Positions 13,403 to 23,261 of a stretch of DNA of 64,000 bases are shown piece by piece. The notes below the pieces were generated by a model. The model saw only the letters and a list, made by a program, of their open reading frames with translations, had not been told where the DNA came from and searched no databases. Source of the DNA: Podospora pseudocomata (taxonomy: Eukaryota > Ascomycota > Sordariomycetes > Sordariales > Podosporaceae); assembly GCF_035222375.1 (NCBI RefSeq), contig NW_026946363.1, positions 124,001-188,000 on the forward strand, given 5' to 3'. The position numbers and the translations under genes were made by a program. Each line of letters starts with the position of its first letter. The first letter of the stretch is position 1.

Positions 13403-15185
13403 TGTCACCGATCTACCTTATCACCGGCTCTCCCAGACGCCCGGCTCAAGGGTAGTCTGGACATGCCATAAGCTTATGTACTAATAACCTGAAGTCCTCG
13501 ATGAACTGCCCAGCCCCTTAAACCTCGTATATCTTCAGTATGGCTATCAATGCCAACTGCCCATCTCACAAAGTGACGCGGCTCTGAACGGCCTTGCATG
13601 TTGTTGACAGGGGTTCACGCCCCCGGATCTTCTTTGCGGTACAGCATCACCAGGTTCCTGAGAGTATTGGTAGGGCTTGAATGGTTTAGATGCTGCATCT
13701 AGATGCAATACTGCTGATGGCCGCGCGTCCACCAACGATATGTCCCATTTGGGTTGTTCGTACTGCACCTCAAACGGTTGCCTGGTCTTTGACAGAACCA
13801 ACAACCAATGCTGTAGAACAGTGCCAAGTGATCAACATCCTGGAACGGATAGGTAGCATGGGCGGATTTTGTGTTCGAGTTGACAACACAAGTTGAATGT
13901 TCAAGATCAGATCAAGGCAGAGCGCGCCTGAGGCAAGGTACCCGCGATATTGCAGATGCCCTGATACAACATGTGCCAGTCCGAGACTTCTCGAATAACC
14001 ATCCAGTGTATTTAATGCTTTGAGATAGAAGAAGAGCCAAAGGACGAGGGAGAGCTTGTGGTAAGCGTCTGACAGGCGCTGAGACAAGGTGACAATGGCA
14101 ACATCAGCTGTGGAGAGCCAATGAAGTTTCGAACCAACAGGTTCCTTGGCACCGGACCGCAGCGTCCCGTCATTCCGTCATGTTGCGGCCGGAAGACCAC
14201 CGGAAGGACTGCCGAAAGCACGGTCCATGAGCGGTTCGGATGTTATATCCGGCCGGGTGGATCTCTCCGCGCTTCCCCGGCGAACACACCATCACTAAAA
14301 TGCGGGGGTGGAGATGGCGAAAAACAGCTTTGCCGCTACGTATGCTGTGACTTGTGGATGAGAGGTGGCCACGACTGGTAGAAGAAATGCCAAGATGCAG
14401 ATGGTATATCGGACCTGAAAACAAGTCGTGCATGAGCAACCTGGAGTTAAGAAAGCGGTGTGTACTCTGTATGGATGGCCGTTGGCTGCCATTGACCGCT
14501 ATCGACGAGCATAGTAATCCATATATTCGTGTTCAGATGTTTTGCTATTGTTTGGTGAATGTCTTGTCCAACTTGAATAAAATGAATTGCTGCATTGCCG
14601 TTGATAATCAATCAGGATGCTCTGAGATAGGTAGGTGACGGGAGTGGCAGCACACTTGGCAATATTCGTCCCATGGTTGAGTTTAACGCCGAAAAATTGA
14701 TCAGTCCCCGAAACAATCAAGGAACCGCAGGTGCCGTTCTGGATCAACAGTGTTTCGCCCGGTGGCGAGCTGGACCTGGCGGCGGCTCGAGACGGACGCA
14801 GGCACGCAGGTGACGGACGCTGGTGATCCGTGCAAAAGCCGGGGCTGAGAGTGATGAGTGAGACCGCAAGAGCCCAACCCGTTGTTTCGAGTCGACACGG
14901 ACAGAGGCAACTTCAGCAGTTGTGGCAGTAATGTCGACGGTTCCATGTTTGGTTCGAGTTCAGGTTGTCCCTGGAGATGAATGCGTTACCTACCCAAAAC
15001 GAGAGCACCGAGGCAAGCAGCAAAAGTCAGCGAATGGTCACTAACAGAGCGCCATATATTTCTTGGTCTGTTATGATTAGTCGTCCCGCCCTCGCGGGCT
15101 TTGTCCACTTCGAGTTCCCCAGCGACTGCCCCATTGGTGCATTCCGCGCATCCAGCAGCACCCCTGGCCGGGTAAAGACCCCGCC
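13403..15185. other. Intergenic region upstream of the ABC transporter
   Basis: Probably holds the ABC transporter promoter. No frame has convincing coding character and no RNA gene was recognised. Confidence 0.4.
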
Positions 15186-15650
15186 TTAATCCTTCGTTCC
15201 CTGCATTCCAGTGCGCATCTGCAGCGCATGTGCAGTCAGTGGTCTTGATTGACTGAGTCTTGGGTCTCTCCTTCTCCCGTCGTCCTTCCTGCAACAGCTT
15301 CGTGAGACGCTGGTGACCGCTTCCAGCTTCTTTTCAACAACTACCAGGTCGCCGCTCTCAGAAGTAGTCGCTGCGATCGATACCTTGCCGAAATCCGAGC
15401 CGGAGCAAGCTTCCCCTGGCCCTCCACAGTCCACACTCACCAACACAGCCACGGTTGCAAGGGGGAACAGCATTGCAAGCAATTCCATCATCCAAGCATC
15501 CAGGCATTGACATTTGCTTGCGGTTGCTGTTGCCGTGGCCGTTGCACGCCCACTCCCAGCCGGTGGTTCGGTCGGATCGACTTTGCTGTCCCTGTGTCGC
15601 TTCATGAGTTTCCTGACCAAGTCATCATAAACGGTGTTTGATGAGGGCAT
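15186..15650 (-). CDS. Doubtful ORF with one hydrophobic segment, possibly a fragment of a DUF3176-like membrane protein
   Basis: A 154-codon frame. Near residues 50-73 it has a Trp-Met-Met-Glu-led hydrophobic helix ending in VAVLV, similar in spacing to the first membrane helix of fungal DUF3176 proteins. A GTGAGT donor-like site lies just after that helix. I could not find the expected following exons in the DNA to the left, so this is a short gene, a remnant of a larger one or a chance frame. The tail after the helix has weak protein character. Confidence 0.22.
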   Translation of the reverse strand: MPSSNTVYDDLVRKLMKRHRDSKVDPTEPPAGSGRATATATATASKCQCLDAWMMELLAMLFPLATVAVLVSVDCGGPGEACSGSDFGKVSIAATTSESGDLVVVEKKLEAVTSVSRSCCRKDDGRRRDPRLSQSRPLTAHALQMRTGMQGTKD

Positions 15651-15698
15651 CAGCAGACCACGACTAGAACAACAGAATCCTCAGTCAAGCAATTCACC

Positions 15699-16712
15699 AT
15701 GGAACCCGTTCCTGAGACAGAGCGAATGGAGGAGTTTCGGCCCACGTCTCTCCCCTCATCAAGAGCGTCGTCTTCTGCTTCGGCGACTCCATCTACGTTG
15801 ACGCCAGTCGGCCCTCCGGAATTCGACTACCTGCGAAAGCCTCCCACGATCCGCCGATCGACCGATCCCTCACCTTCGTCCTCACCAATCTCTCCAACAT
15901 GGACACCTGGGTCTTTGCTCACATACCGTCCTCGTGCATCCTCGCCGCTGTCTAGCAACCACGTGCGATCCAGGTCGGCCGCAAGCCTGGCCCCGCCGCC
16001 CATGGTGCGCACACAGTCGATGCCAGGAATCAATGGCGGTGGTCACTTTTCATTGTCGCCTCAGTTTCGTCCTTCGAGCCCTGCAGGATCTCCCAGCCGC
16101 ATTAGGGTCCCCCGAAAGCCGGTTGACGAAGCCTTTCCCACATCGCCAACCCGGATTTCGGTTCACGACCCTGAGCGGAAGCTTGCGGAGAGGAACAGTT
16201 CGCCCAACCTGGCTCTGAGCTTAACATCTTCAGCCACTATTCCCAAGTTACGGCGGCCGGCCTCTCCCCTTCGTCAAATGGCTGTTCCCGGCGCGGGCTC
16301 GTTTCCGGTCAATGGCTCTCTTACTCCATCTGCAGTTGCCACATCGCCGTCTTACCGCGCGTATGATGCGTTTTCTAGCACCTCCACCTTTTCGACATAT
16401 CCATCATCATCTGTCCCGTCTACCCCAACTTCACTTCGATCCAGAAGCCCCAGTATTTCCAGTCTTGAAACCATCCCAGACTCACCAGATGCAGAGGAGG
16501 CAGCTTTGGAGGCTGAGAGGATAGCGCAGCTCAAGGCAGCAGCGGAGGCAGCTGAAGGCGGCGAGGAAGAGAAGGGAAGGAGCAGTCTTGATGGCCCATC
16601 TCGTGGTAGGACCCTGAGTGGTTTCAGCTCCCGGGACAAGCGGAAGCGGTGGAGTGTATGTGGTGCCGAGAGACGACAGGACTTGGATTTGGAGACGATT
16701 TGGGAGGATTGA
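15699..16712 (+). CDS. Conserved Ser/Pro-rich fungal protein (337 aa, single exon)
   Basis: One uninterrupted frame whose ATG follows TTCACC. The protein is mostly disordered, with many SP/TP and RS sites of the kind phosphorylated by CDK/MAPK-type kinases. Two ordered-looking islands stand out: an Ala/Glu-rich segment beginning SLETIPDSPDAEEAALEAE (about residues 250-268), and a basic-to-acidic tail KRWSVCGAERRQDLDLETIW at the C-terminus. I recall both as conserved blocks in filamentous-fungal proteins labelled basic proline-rich, of unknown function. No signal peptide or membrane segment is seen. A role in signalling or the cytoskeleton would be a guess. Confidence 0.75.
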   Translation: MEPVPETERMEEFRPTSLPSSRASSSASATPSTLTPVGPPEFDYLRKPPTIRRSTDPSPSSSPISPTWTPGSLLTYRPRASSPLSSNHVRSRSAASLAPPPMVRTQSMPGINGGGHFSLSPQFRPSSPAGSPSRIRVPRKPVDEAFPTSPTRISVHDPERKLAERNSSPNLALSLTSSATIPKLRRPASPLRQMAVPGAGSFPVNGSLTPSAVATSPSYRAYDAFSSTSTFSTYPSSSVPSTPTSLRSRSPSISSLETIPDSPDAEEAALEAERIAQLKAAAEAAEGGEEEKGRSSLDGPSRGRTLSGFSSRDKRKRWSVCGAERRQDLDLETIWED

Positions 16713-17335
16713 AACCCCCAGAGCATTGAAACAAGAGCTGGGGAGACAACCCGAATGGTTGTATTGCATCATCTTTGACATCATCATCATCATCATCATC
16801 ATCATCATAAGGGCGGCGCTTACCAGTCTGTTTTTCAACCGGACGACTGTTGATAATTCGGTTTTTTTTTTTTTTTTTGCTTCGTCTTTCTTTTGTTCTG
16901 GCAAAGGGTCAACATTGTCGGCGTTCTGTAACTCATTGATCTGATACCCTTCTGCATCAAGCACCGTGGAAGATTTGCCACGCGAAAGTAGCTAGGCAAT
17001 TTCGGGCGAGAAAGGGATTCGTCTATTGTTATTTGCATTCACTGAACGAGCATCAATTGAGAAGCGGCCATTACAGTGCAGATGGTTTTGTCAAGGGGCT
17101 CATTCTAGGGTTGCATGGCAGTATGTCTTGTCTGGCTGCGTGGGATATTCATCCCTAAATAGCGGCAATGTATATTTTGTCTGTTCCGCATTACACTTGA
17201 ATTGTGCCCTCGATTCCAAGCTCTCCCTGGTGATCATCCCCTTTTTGACGCGAACTGTATAATACGATGCATTTGCCATGCCGAGAAGAGTACTGAAGCA
17301 GATCATCAGAGGCGCTTCTCTAACTACGACACATC
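16713..17335. other. Intergenic region with CAT microsatellite
   Basis: Holds the 3' flank of the Ser/Pro-rich gene, including a CAT trinucleotide run and a T17 run near 16862, and the promoter of the mucin-like gene. No gene is seen. Confidence 0.5.
16771..16808. repeat. CAT trinucleotide microsatellite
   Basis: About twelve consecutive CAT units roughly 60 bp after the stop codon of the Ser/Pro-rich gene, probably in its 3' untranslated region. Confidence 0.9.
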
Positions 17336-18458
17336 ATGCAACTCCCACTTCTTTTCGGCGCCTTGATTGTCCTGATCAGGACCGTGGACGCTGCACCACA
17401 CTTGGTGAGATGTATTGTGCCCGGGACATGAGAGTGAAATCTAACTTTTGCAACAGGGGAGGAATCATGCTCGATCTCACCAGCTACTTCAAGAGTTGCA
17501 CCGGGCTTTGACAACATCTTCCACCACAACCACAGCAGAGTCTTCCACCCTCACGGTGATACCGAGCTACATGGCGTCTGCTGAGGTAGTTGGCGGTGCC
17601 GCGGCCGCTCTGGCGGTATCAGCAGGAGTAGTGATCCTGAATCCACTGAACCCTCTCCTCGGTATCACGAGACCAACCAGTATGACCTCAGAGCCAGTGG
17701 CTACAACCAGTTCAACTACTGTTGAGCCATCTATTTTCCGGTCTGCCACTTCAACAACCACCGTCACGCCTCGTAGCTCAACCCCCAGCAGCTGCCTCTC
17801 CGCCACCACGAGTTTGATCACCCTGACAGAGACAGTCGACATCACCGTCTCCACCACCGCCCCGGCTGTCACCGTCACCGTCACCCCTCCCTCTTCTTCC
17901 CCCTCCTCAACCACCACCTCAACAACAACCTCCACATCAACCAGCACCATCACCCTCCGCCGCATGACTTCTGCCTCTTCCTCTTTCACAACCTCCACCA
18001 CAACGACTCCCCCAACAACAAAAACAACAACAATAACAACAACAACAACAACAAGATCAACCGCCTCCATCACCACAACAAGATCACCGGTCCCCTTGAC
18101 AACACGACCAACCATCACCACTACCACATCAACCCGCACACCAACAACCACCAGCACCAGGCCCGCAACCACCAGTGAACAACGCACCTTTTTTATGTCC
18201 TTGTTTTACAATCCCCCCGCCAGACCGGCAGTTACTAACTCTGTGTCTACGTCAACAACGCTGGAAATCGTCAAGACGACGACCACGCCGCCGGCGGAGG
18301 CCTTGGAGTTTGTGACTGCTACGCCTGTCCCTACGCCCACCATTGAGGTCGAGGATCCCGATTGCACAGAGTCTGCTGGGTTTGCAAAGGGGTTCGGAAA
18401 GGAAAGGGGTGGGCGGGCTCGGGGACGGAAGGGGGATTGGGGGGTGGATGAGGAGTGA
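17336..18458 (+). CDS. Secreted Thr/Ser-rich mucin-like protein (2 exons, 356 aa)
   Basis: Exon 1 (17336-17404) encodes a start, a hydrophobic core and an ALA-type end (MQLPLLFGALIVLIRTVDAA), a good signal peptide. A 52-nt intron (17405-17456) joins it in phase 0 to exon 2 (17457-18458). A short Ala/Gly/Val-rich hydrophobic patch around residues 60-85 is followed by about 200 residues dominated by Thr, Ser and Pro, typical of heavily O-mannosylated cell-wall or secreted proteins. The tail is basic, rich in Gly and Arg, and has one Cys. There is no clear GPI signal. Neither the family nor the function is recognised. The mature protein is probably extracellular or wall-associated. Confidence 0.7.
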
Positions 18459-18606
18459 TTGTGTAAGAGATGGGGTGGGACTCGGGGGCTAATATGTATG
18501 GATGTTGGCGGGAGGGTAATATTGTAATACCTAATGTCACAGAGATGAGCAGACGTGCATGAAGAGATTTGAAGTGATTTTCATTGCTTAAAGAAAGGGT
18601 ATGTAA

Positions 18607-18818
18607 ACTACCTCCCTCACCACAAAATAATTGAGACAATACAGTAGGTTTACATGCCTTCAAAGGATAGTCCAGAAGCCTTTAAAGATAGTTTACAATA
18701 GGCCTTTAAAAATAGTTCACAAGGCTTCAAAAATAGTGAACAGGCCTTACAAGATCGTTTAAAGGCCTATTAACTTACTTTAGTGTCTCAATTGTTTTGT
18801 GGGCAGGGTGACTACCTA
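18607..18818. repeat. Fold-back (MITE-like) element with internal short tandem repeats
   Basis: The left arm (about 18607-18656) and right arm (about 18762-18818) are imperfect inverted repeats of some 45-50 bp. Both contain CCACAAAAYAATTGAGACA on opposite strands. Between them lie four or five units of 21-25 bp with core TTTAAAGATAGTT and AGGCC joints, at about 18659, 18680, 18705, 18725 and 18749. It is too small to encode anything. A related but more diverged copy seems to lie at about 55844-55990. It is a non-autonomous DNA element or hairpin repeat of unknown family; I could not fix its exact ends or a target-site duplication. Confidence 0.6.
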
Positions 18819-19035
18819 CAGACGATTACCTCGTTAAATATCCGGTCCTTGTTGCTACCTCAAAACAAAGAGCTCGATGGCTATCACCCCCAACATTGCC
18901 CTTGGAGCCGCCAGTGACGAACCACCAGTAATAAAAAAAAAGCACATCCCGGGTATCCAGTGTACTGTGTGCCCAAATCGGTGAAGCTTCTACACACCTA
19001 ACACCCACCAAGCGTCAATCAACCGCCCCCCTCAC

Positions 19036-19036
<1 letters not shown>

Positions 19037-19070
<34 letters not shown>
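19037..19070. repeat. A34 homopolymer run
   Basis: Thirty-four consecutive A on the plus strand, about 100 bp beyond the stop of the minus-strand zinc-ribbon gene. It may be a simple slippage tract or the tail of a retroposed transcript; no matching body was identified. Confidence 0.95.
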
Positions 19071-19072
<2 letters not shown>

Positions 19073-19169
19073 CAACATTCCCCAACGCCATATTAGATCA
19101 TCCGCGCTCCTTCGCACCATCGACTTCATCCTCCCCTTCCGTTGCATACCTCACCCCCCCCCCCCTCTG

Positions 19170-19614
19170 TTACTTATACTGCATCTGCCCATTAGGCGGC
19201 GGTGGCCCATGTCCCCATCCTTGATTCCCCTGCCCGGGAGGCGGAGGCTGCATCGGTATCCCCTGCCCCCCTCCCCCGCGCATCTGCTGAACATCCTGCC
19301 GGTGCGAAAGCGGCTGCGAATAGTTGCACACCCGGCAGCTGACATCTTCGTAGCCCTTCATGGAAAGAGGGATGACGGGCTACATCATTTTGCGCATACA
19401 TGTCAGTAACTAACCAACCTTCATGGGTCGACGATTGAGCAGGGAACGGGGATATGGTTCAAAAACATACCACAAAGCAAAAAGTAAACCAGGGATGCGA
19501 CTTGATGACAGAGGCCGAGTAGTTGCCGCAGTTGTGGCAGCGGCAGACGATTCCTTCGTACCCTTCGACTTCCTTGCGGAACGTGTGTTCGCCACACGTG
19601 AATATCAAACACAT
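19170..19614 (-). CDS. Small zinc-ribbon protein (zinc_ribbon_15 type; 2 exons, 117 aa)
   Basis: Exon 1 (19614-19471) starts MCLIFTCGEHTFRKEVEGYE and contains CRCHNC. A 91-nt intron (19380-19470; GTATGT..TAG) leads in phase 0 to exon 2 (19379-19170), which begins PVIPLSMKGYEDVSCRVCNY. Two paired CxxC knuckles, one per exon, form a zinc ribbon around a hydrophobic stretch (HPWFTFCF..PVIPLS). This layout is conserved in small fungal proteins, whose function I do not know. The tail is Gly/Pro/Gln-rich and low-complexity. The overlapping longer frames on this strand are not the gene; the splice restores the conserved block. Confidence 0.85.
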
Positions 19615-20289
19615 GGTGACGGTTGCTGAGCTATACTATGTTGCGATGCGCCGTTGGTGTATATAGTAGTTGATGGTGGAGTATACGGAGTAGAGCTAGG
19701 TAGAGCTGTCGGTGTTGATGATGATGGAAGGTGGTTGTCAGAGAAAGGATGAACCTGTTCGATTTAATCTCGGGAAGGTTGAAATGACGAAGACGCTCTG
19801 GGGGTTGCCGCTTTGCGTGTTCCAACGTGGCTGTGTTTCCGATTGCGCAGAGTGCAGAGCGAGGAAGACACGGGAAGCTCCCGCCAAGAAGCTTGGGGAT
19901 CTCGGCACCCATGCATGTGCTTTATGCACTGATTGGATGAAAGCTGAAGCTTGGCAGGTGGGAGCTCTCCACACCTGTCAACCCCACTAAAAAGTCCAAA
20001 ACTTTGATGAAGCGCCAAAGCAGCTTGGGGATGGCATTTCATTGAATCTGCATCGAACTAACCATTGACATTCTTACCAACGATACTCGCGACGGTTGAA
20101 CCGTTGAGCTACGGGCGCGCTTTTATAACCTGAGACTACGTTAGCAACTTTAGGCTACGTTAGCAACTTTAGACCGCAACGATACTTTTTTTTATCTTTT
20201 ATTTAATCCGGCAGCATCAATTCGAACCTCGACGACACGCGACTGGACTACACCACCGCTGATCACATACTGTCTCGAGTCCCCCCACC
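19615..20289. other. Divergent promoter region between the zinc-ribbon gene and RPP1
   Basis: No gene. It contains a 19-bp direct repeat at 20136-20172. Around 20045-20120 on the minus strand there are fragments resembling tRNA A- and B-box sequences, but no acceptor stem can be drawn. Confidence 0.5.
20136..20172. repeat. 19-bp direct repeat (two copies)
   Basis: CTACGTTAGCAACTTTAG occurs at 20136-20153 and 20155-20172 with one base between, in the RPP1 upstream region about 120 bp before the start codon. Confidence 0.9.
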
Positions 20290-21309
20290 ATGCTCTACGA
20301 CCTCAACATCGCCTGGTCCCCAGGCCTCTCCCCCTCCGACCTCCAAAACACCCTCCGCCTCTCCAAAACCCTCGGCTACGACGTAGTAGCCCTCAACAAC
20401 ACCATCACCGGCTCCCAAATCCCATACTCGCCCAGCCCAATAACCAACCCCATCCCCATCCTCAACCCACAACAACCAGCCGGTGGTGGCGGTGCTCCCT
20501 CCTCAATAACAACCCCCTCAACAACAGCCTCCTCCTCCCTCCCCTCCTCCTCCCTCCCCACCATCCTCCGCCGCGCAACCCTCGAGATCACCGACCCAGC
20601 CACAACCAACTACCGTCTCCCCGACTTCACCCGCGCCTACGACCTCCTCGCCCTCCGCCCAACATCCGACAGGTCCTTCACCTGGGCCTGCAACAACACC
20701 ACCGACCCGCCCGCCCTCATCTCCCTTGATCTGACACGTCCGTTGGGGTACCACATCCACCCCCGCACCGCCATGGCGGCCGTCCACCGAGGGAGCAGAT
20801 TCGAAGTCTGCTACAGCCAGGCTGTCCAGCTCTCATCTTTGAACCCAGAGTCGGCACGGGCGAGGAGCATCTTTATCGGGAACGTGCAGAGTCTGGTCCG
20901 GGCGACGAAGGGGAGGGGGATAGTGATTTCTAGCGAGGCGAAATCGGCTTTGGGCCTGAGGGGGCCGGCGGATGTGGTGAATTTGATGGCTGTTTGGGGG
21001 TTGGGGCCGGAAAGGGGGTTTGAGGGGTTGGGTACGGGGGCGAGGGCGGTGGTGGTGAATGAGGGGGTGAGAAGGAGGGGGTTTAGGGGGGTGGTGGATA
21101 TTGTGAGTGTTGCGGAGGGGGGACCGGAGAGGGCGAAGGGGGAGGAGGAGGAGACAAATGGGAAGCAGGGGAAGAAGGGGCAGCAGCAGCAGGGACAGGG
21201 GCAGAAGAGGAAGAATAATGATAAGGGTGGTGGTGGTGGGATTGGGGGTGGTGGTGGTGGTGGGCAGCAGAAGAATAACAAGAAGATGAGGAAGGAGGGG
21301 ATGGCATGA
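20290..21309 (+). CDS. RPP1: RNase P/MRP protein subunit Rpp1 (p30 family, 339 aa)
   Basis: Single exon whose ATG is preceded by CCCACC. The opening MLYDLNIAW, then a TLRLSKTLGYDVVALN block, RATLEIT and a C-terminal stretch with FIGNVQSLVRATKGRGIVISSEAKSALG-like spacing match the RNase P p30 TIM-barrel family. The protein is a core subunit of nuclear RNase P (pre-tRNA 5' processing) and RNase MRP (rRNA processing). Two low-complexity insertions are present: Ser/Thr/Pro at about residues 60-100, and a Gly/Gln/Lys tail after about residue 285 that may bind RNA. Base composition shifts from C-rich to G-rich along the gene, but the frame stays intact. It converges with the next minus-strand gene. 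Confidence 0.9.
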   Translation: MLYDLNIAWSPGLSPSDLQNTLRLSKTLGYDVVALNNTITGSQIPYSPSPITNPIPILNPQQPAGGGGAPSSITTPSTTASSSLPSSSLPTILRRATLEITDPATTNYRLPDFTRAYDLLALRPTSDRSFTWACNNTTDPPALISLDLTRPLGYHIHPRTAMAAVHRGSRFEVCYSQAVQLSSLNPESARARSIFIGNVQSLVRATKGRGIVISSEAKSALGLRGPADVVNLMAVWGLGPERGFEGLGTGARAVVVNEGVRRRGFRGVVDIVSVAEGGPERAKGEEEETNGKQGKKGQQQQGQGQKRKNNDKGGGGGIGGGGGGGQQKNNKKMRKEGMA

Positions 21310-21741
21310 GTGTTTGTGAGATAGGGCTTGAGAGATAGAGGCATTTGATACCCCCATTTTGAAGACGTTCTGACGTGTTCAAGTACCCAGGCCTGTGTTC
21401 TGGCTCTGTTGACTCTCTTGTCAGGCATCATAACTGCTACGAAACAGCACATTCACCAAGAACAAACAAAGAATGATGTTGAGAACACAGGAGACTTGCT
21501 CCTTTCTCCCTCTTCCATTTCCAAAAAAAAAAATACATCTAATAAACAAACAAAACGAACGTCAAACCAGAAGTCGCTATATATACAAAGTTCAAAACTC
21601 CCTCGTTCTTTCATATCATTAAAAAAAAAAAAGTCCTGCCTCGTATATTTCCCCTTCATATGTGTCTTTTAAACTTTATGTAGTATATGTACCATCAGAG
21701 AGATGTCTTCTTTGCACATCTATTTCCTCCTTGGGGTTGTT
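21310..21741. other. Convergent 3' flanks, no gene
   Basis: A-rich sequence with several A9-A11 runs between the ends of RPP1 and the secreted protein gene. No gene or RNA is recognised. Confidence 0.5.
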
Positions 21742-23261
21742 TTAAATGGCAACAGCAGCAGCAGCAGCAGTAGCCTGCACCAATCCCCCCAAGTTCAACT
21801 GGCTCTCCAGCTTCACACCCTCCAGGTCGATATTCACCACCGGCACAGCAGCACCACCATTATTCACGCCCTCTGCCGCACCGTTCGCAACGGCTGGTGT
21901 GGTGGCTGCCGGTGGGGGCGGGGCCTCGGCCGAGGCGATTGGGATGAGGCTTACGACACCGCCAAAGGCCCCTTCTGGAATCAAGGGGACGGTGGGGGTG
22001 GGGTTTGCGAGGCTGAGGGTCGAGTCCAGGGATGAGGCGGCTGCTGGCGGGGTGGGGTTGTTGCTACTCTGGTCAGCATCACTCTAGACGATTAAAAAAA
22101 AAAAAGAGGGGAGGGGGTGTAACTTACGAGCAGCGGTTTCCTCTGCTGGGGCGGACTCCTCAGCAGGTGTAGTCTCTGCTGGAGCGGCGCCCTCGGTGGA
22201 AGTGGGGGTTTCGACTGGGAGGGCCTCAGCGGTAGAGGATTCCAAACCCGGGAGGGGCGCAAGAGAGGAGGCGGCGTCGCCTGCGTTGGGGTCTAGGCCG
22301 GGGAGAGGGGCGAGGGTGGGTTCAGCGCCTGCTTCGGCGGCAGTAGTGGTGGTGCTCTCTGAAAGGACAACGCCGGGCACGGGGTCGACGGTGGGCTCGG
22401 CGGCGGCGGGTTCTTCGGTGGAGAGGCCAGGAGGAGGGAGGAGCTCGGGGTTGCCTTCGGCTGGGGGGTTGGCGTCTTCGGTCGGGAGAGGGAGAAGGGT
22501 GTCGGGTGCGTCACTACCGGCGGCGGGGGCTTCGGTGACGGCGGGATCGGCAGCGGCAGGGTCGGTCACGGCTGGGTCAGCAGCGGGTGGTGCCTCCTCG
22601 GTTGGAACCGCAGGAGGGGCGGTTTCAACCGCGCTGGTGACAATGGCTTCGGTAGGAACCTGCACAACAACGACACCAACACCACCCGAGGCAAGACCAT
22701 CGGTGGCGGGCGTAGGCGTAGCAACCGGGTCGGCTCCGGTTTCGATAGCTCCAACGGCTCCATCCGGAGCAGTAGCCGTGGCCTCGACGCCCTCAGCGGG
22801 AGGCGGAACATCTCCCTCGCTCGGTTGAGCAGCTTCTCCCCCTTCCTGAACCTGCCCATTACAGACCGTAACCGTTACCGGCGGCGCCGTGACGGTAACA
22901 GCCGCAGCACCATCCGCTCCAACAGTCTCTGTGATGGTCACCGTCTCAGTCGCGTTCCCAACCGCACCCGCCGCGCCGTCACCCCCAACAGTAATAGTCT
23001 GCCGTTCCGTCTCGGTCACCGTCACCTGCTCCTGCCTCGCAACGATGCGGTCGTAGATGCTCATGAATCCATCCGCCAAGTTTGGTGCTGACGAAGGGGC
23101 ATTCTGACGACGCGCCAGTCTTGCCCCATCTCGCTCATAAACAGCTGCCTATCTCAAGTGTTAGTTCCACAATCTCAACTTTCCCACTCAGAGAAATCTC
23201 TTACCTGGGCGAGCGAGAGGGTGCCCAGGAAAAGTGCTAACGAAGACACATGAGGCCTCAT
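21742..23261 (-). CDS. Secreted low-complexity Ala/Pro/Thr/Glu-rich protein
   Basis: Exon 1 (23261-23205) encodes MRPHVSSLALFLGTLSLAQ, a signal peptide. An intron at 23149-23204 leads in phase 0 to exon 2 (23148-22128), which begins AAVYERDGARLARRQ and then has repeated TVTVTET/VTITET strings and a long acidic Ala/Pro/Glu/Thr region. A strong GTAAGT donor at 22127 ends exon 2. The likely last exon (to 21742) has a credible tail with NIDLEGVKLESQLNLGGL and a hydrophobic Ala-rich end. No acceptor I tried joins it in the right phase with that donor, so the C-terminal exon is uncertain. A weaker donor 4 nt downstream would fit. It is probably an extracellular or wall protein; the family is unknown. 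Confidence 0.6.

Larger units (their letters stand above)
18459..19169. other. Repeat-bearing intergenic region
   Basis: Holds the fold-back repeat and the A34 run annotated separately, and the 3' flanks of the two convergent genes on either side. No gene is seen. Confidence 0.5.

Noticed and set aside
20045-20120. tRNA-like sequence with TAGCTCAACGG and GTTCGATGC words on the minus strand
   Set aside because: No 7-bp acceptor stem can be formed; the box words are probably chance.
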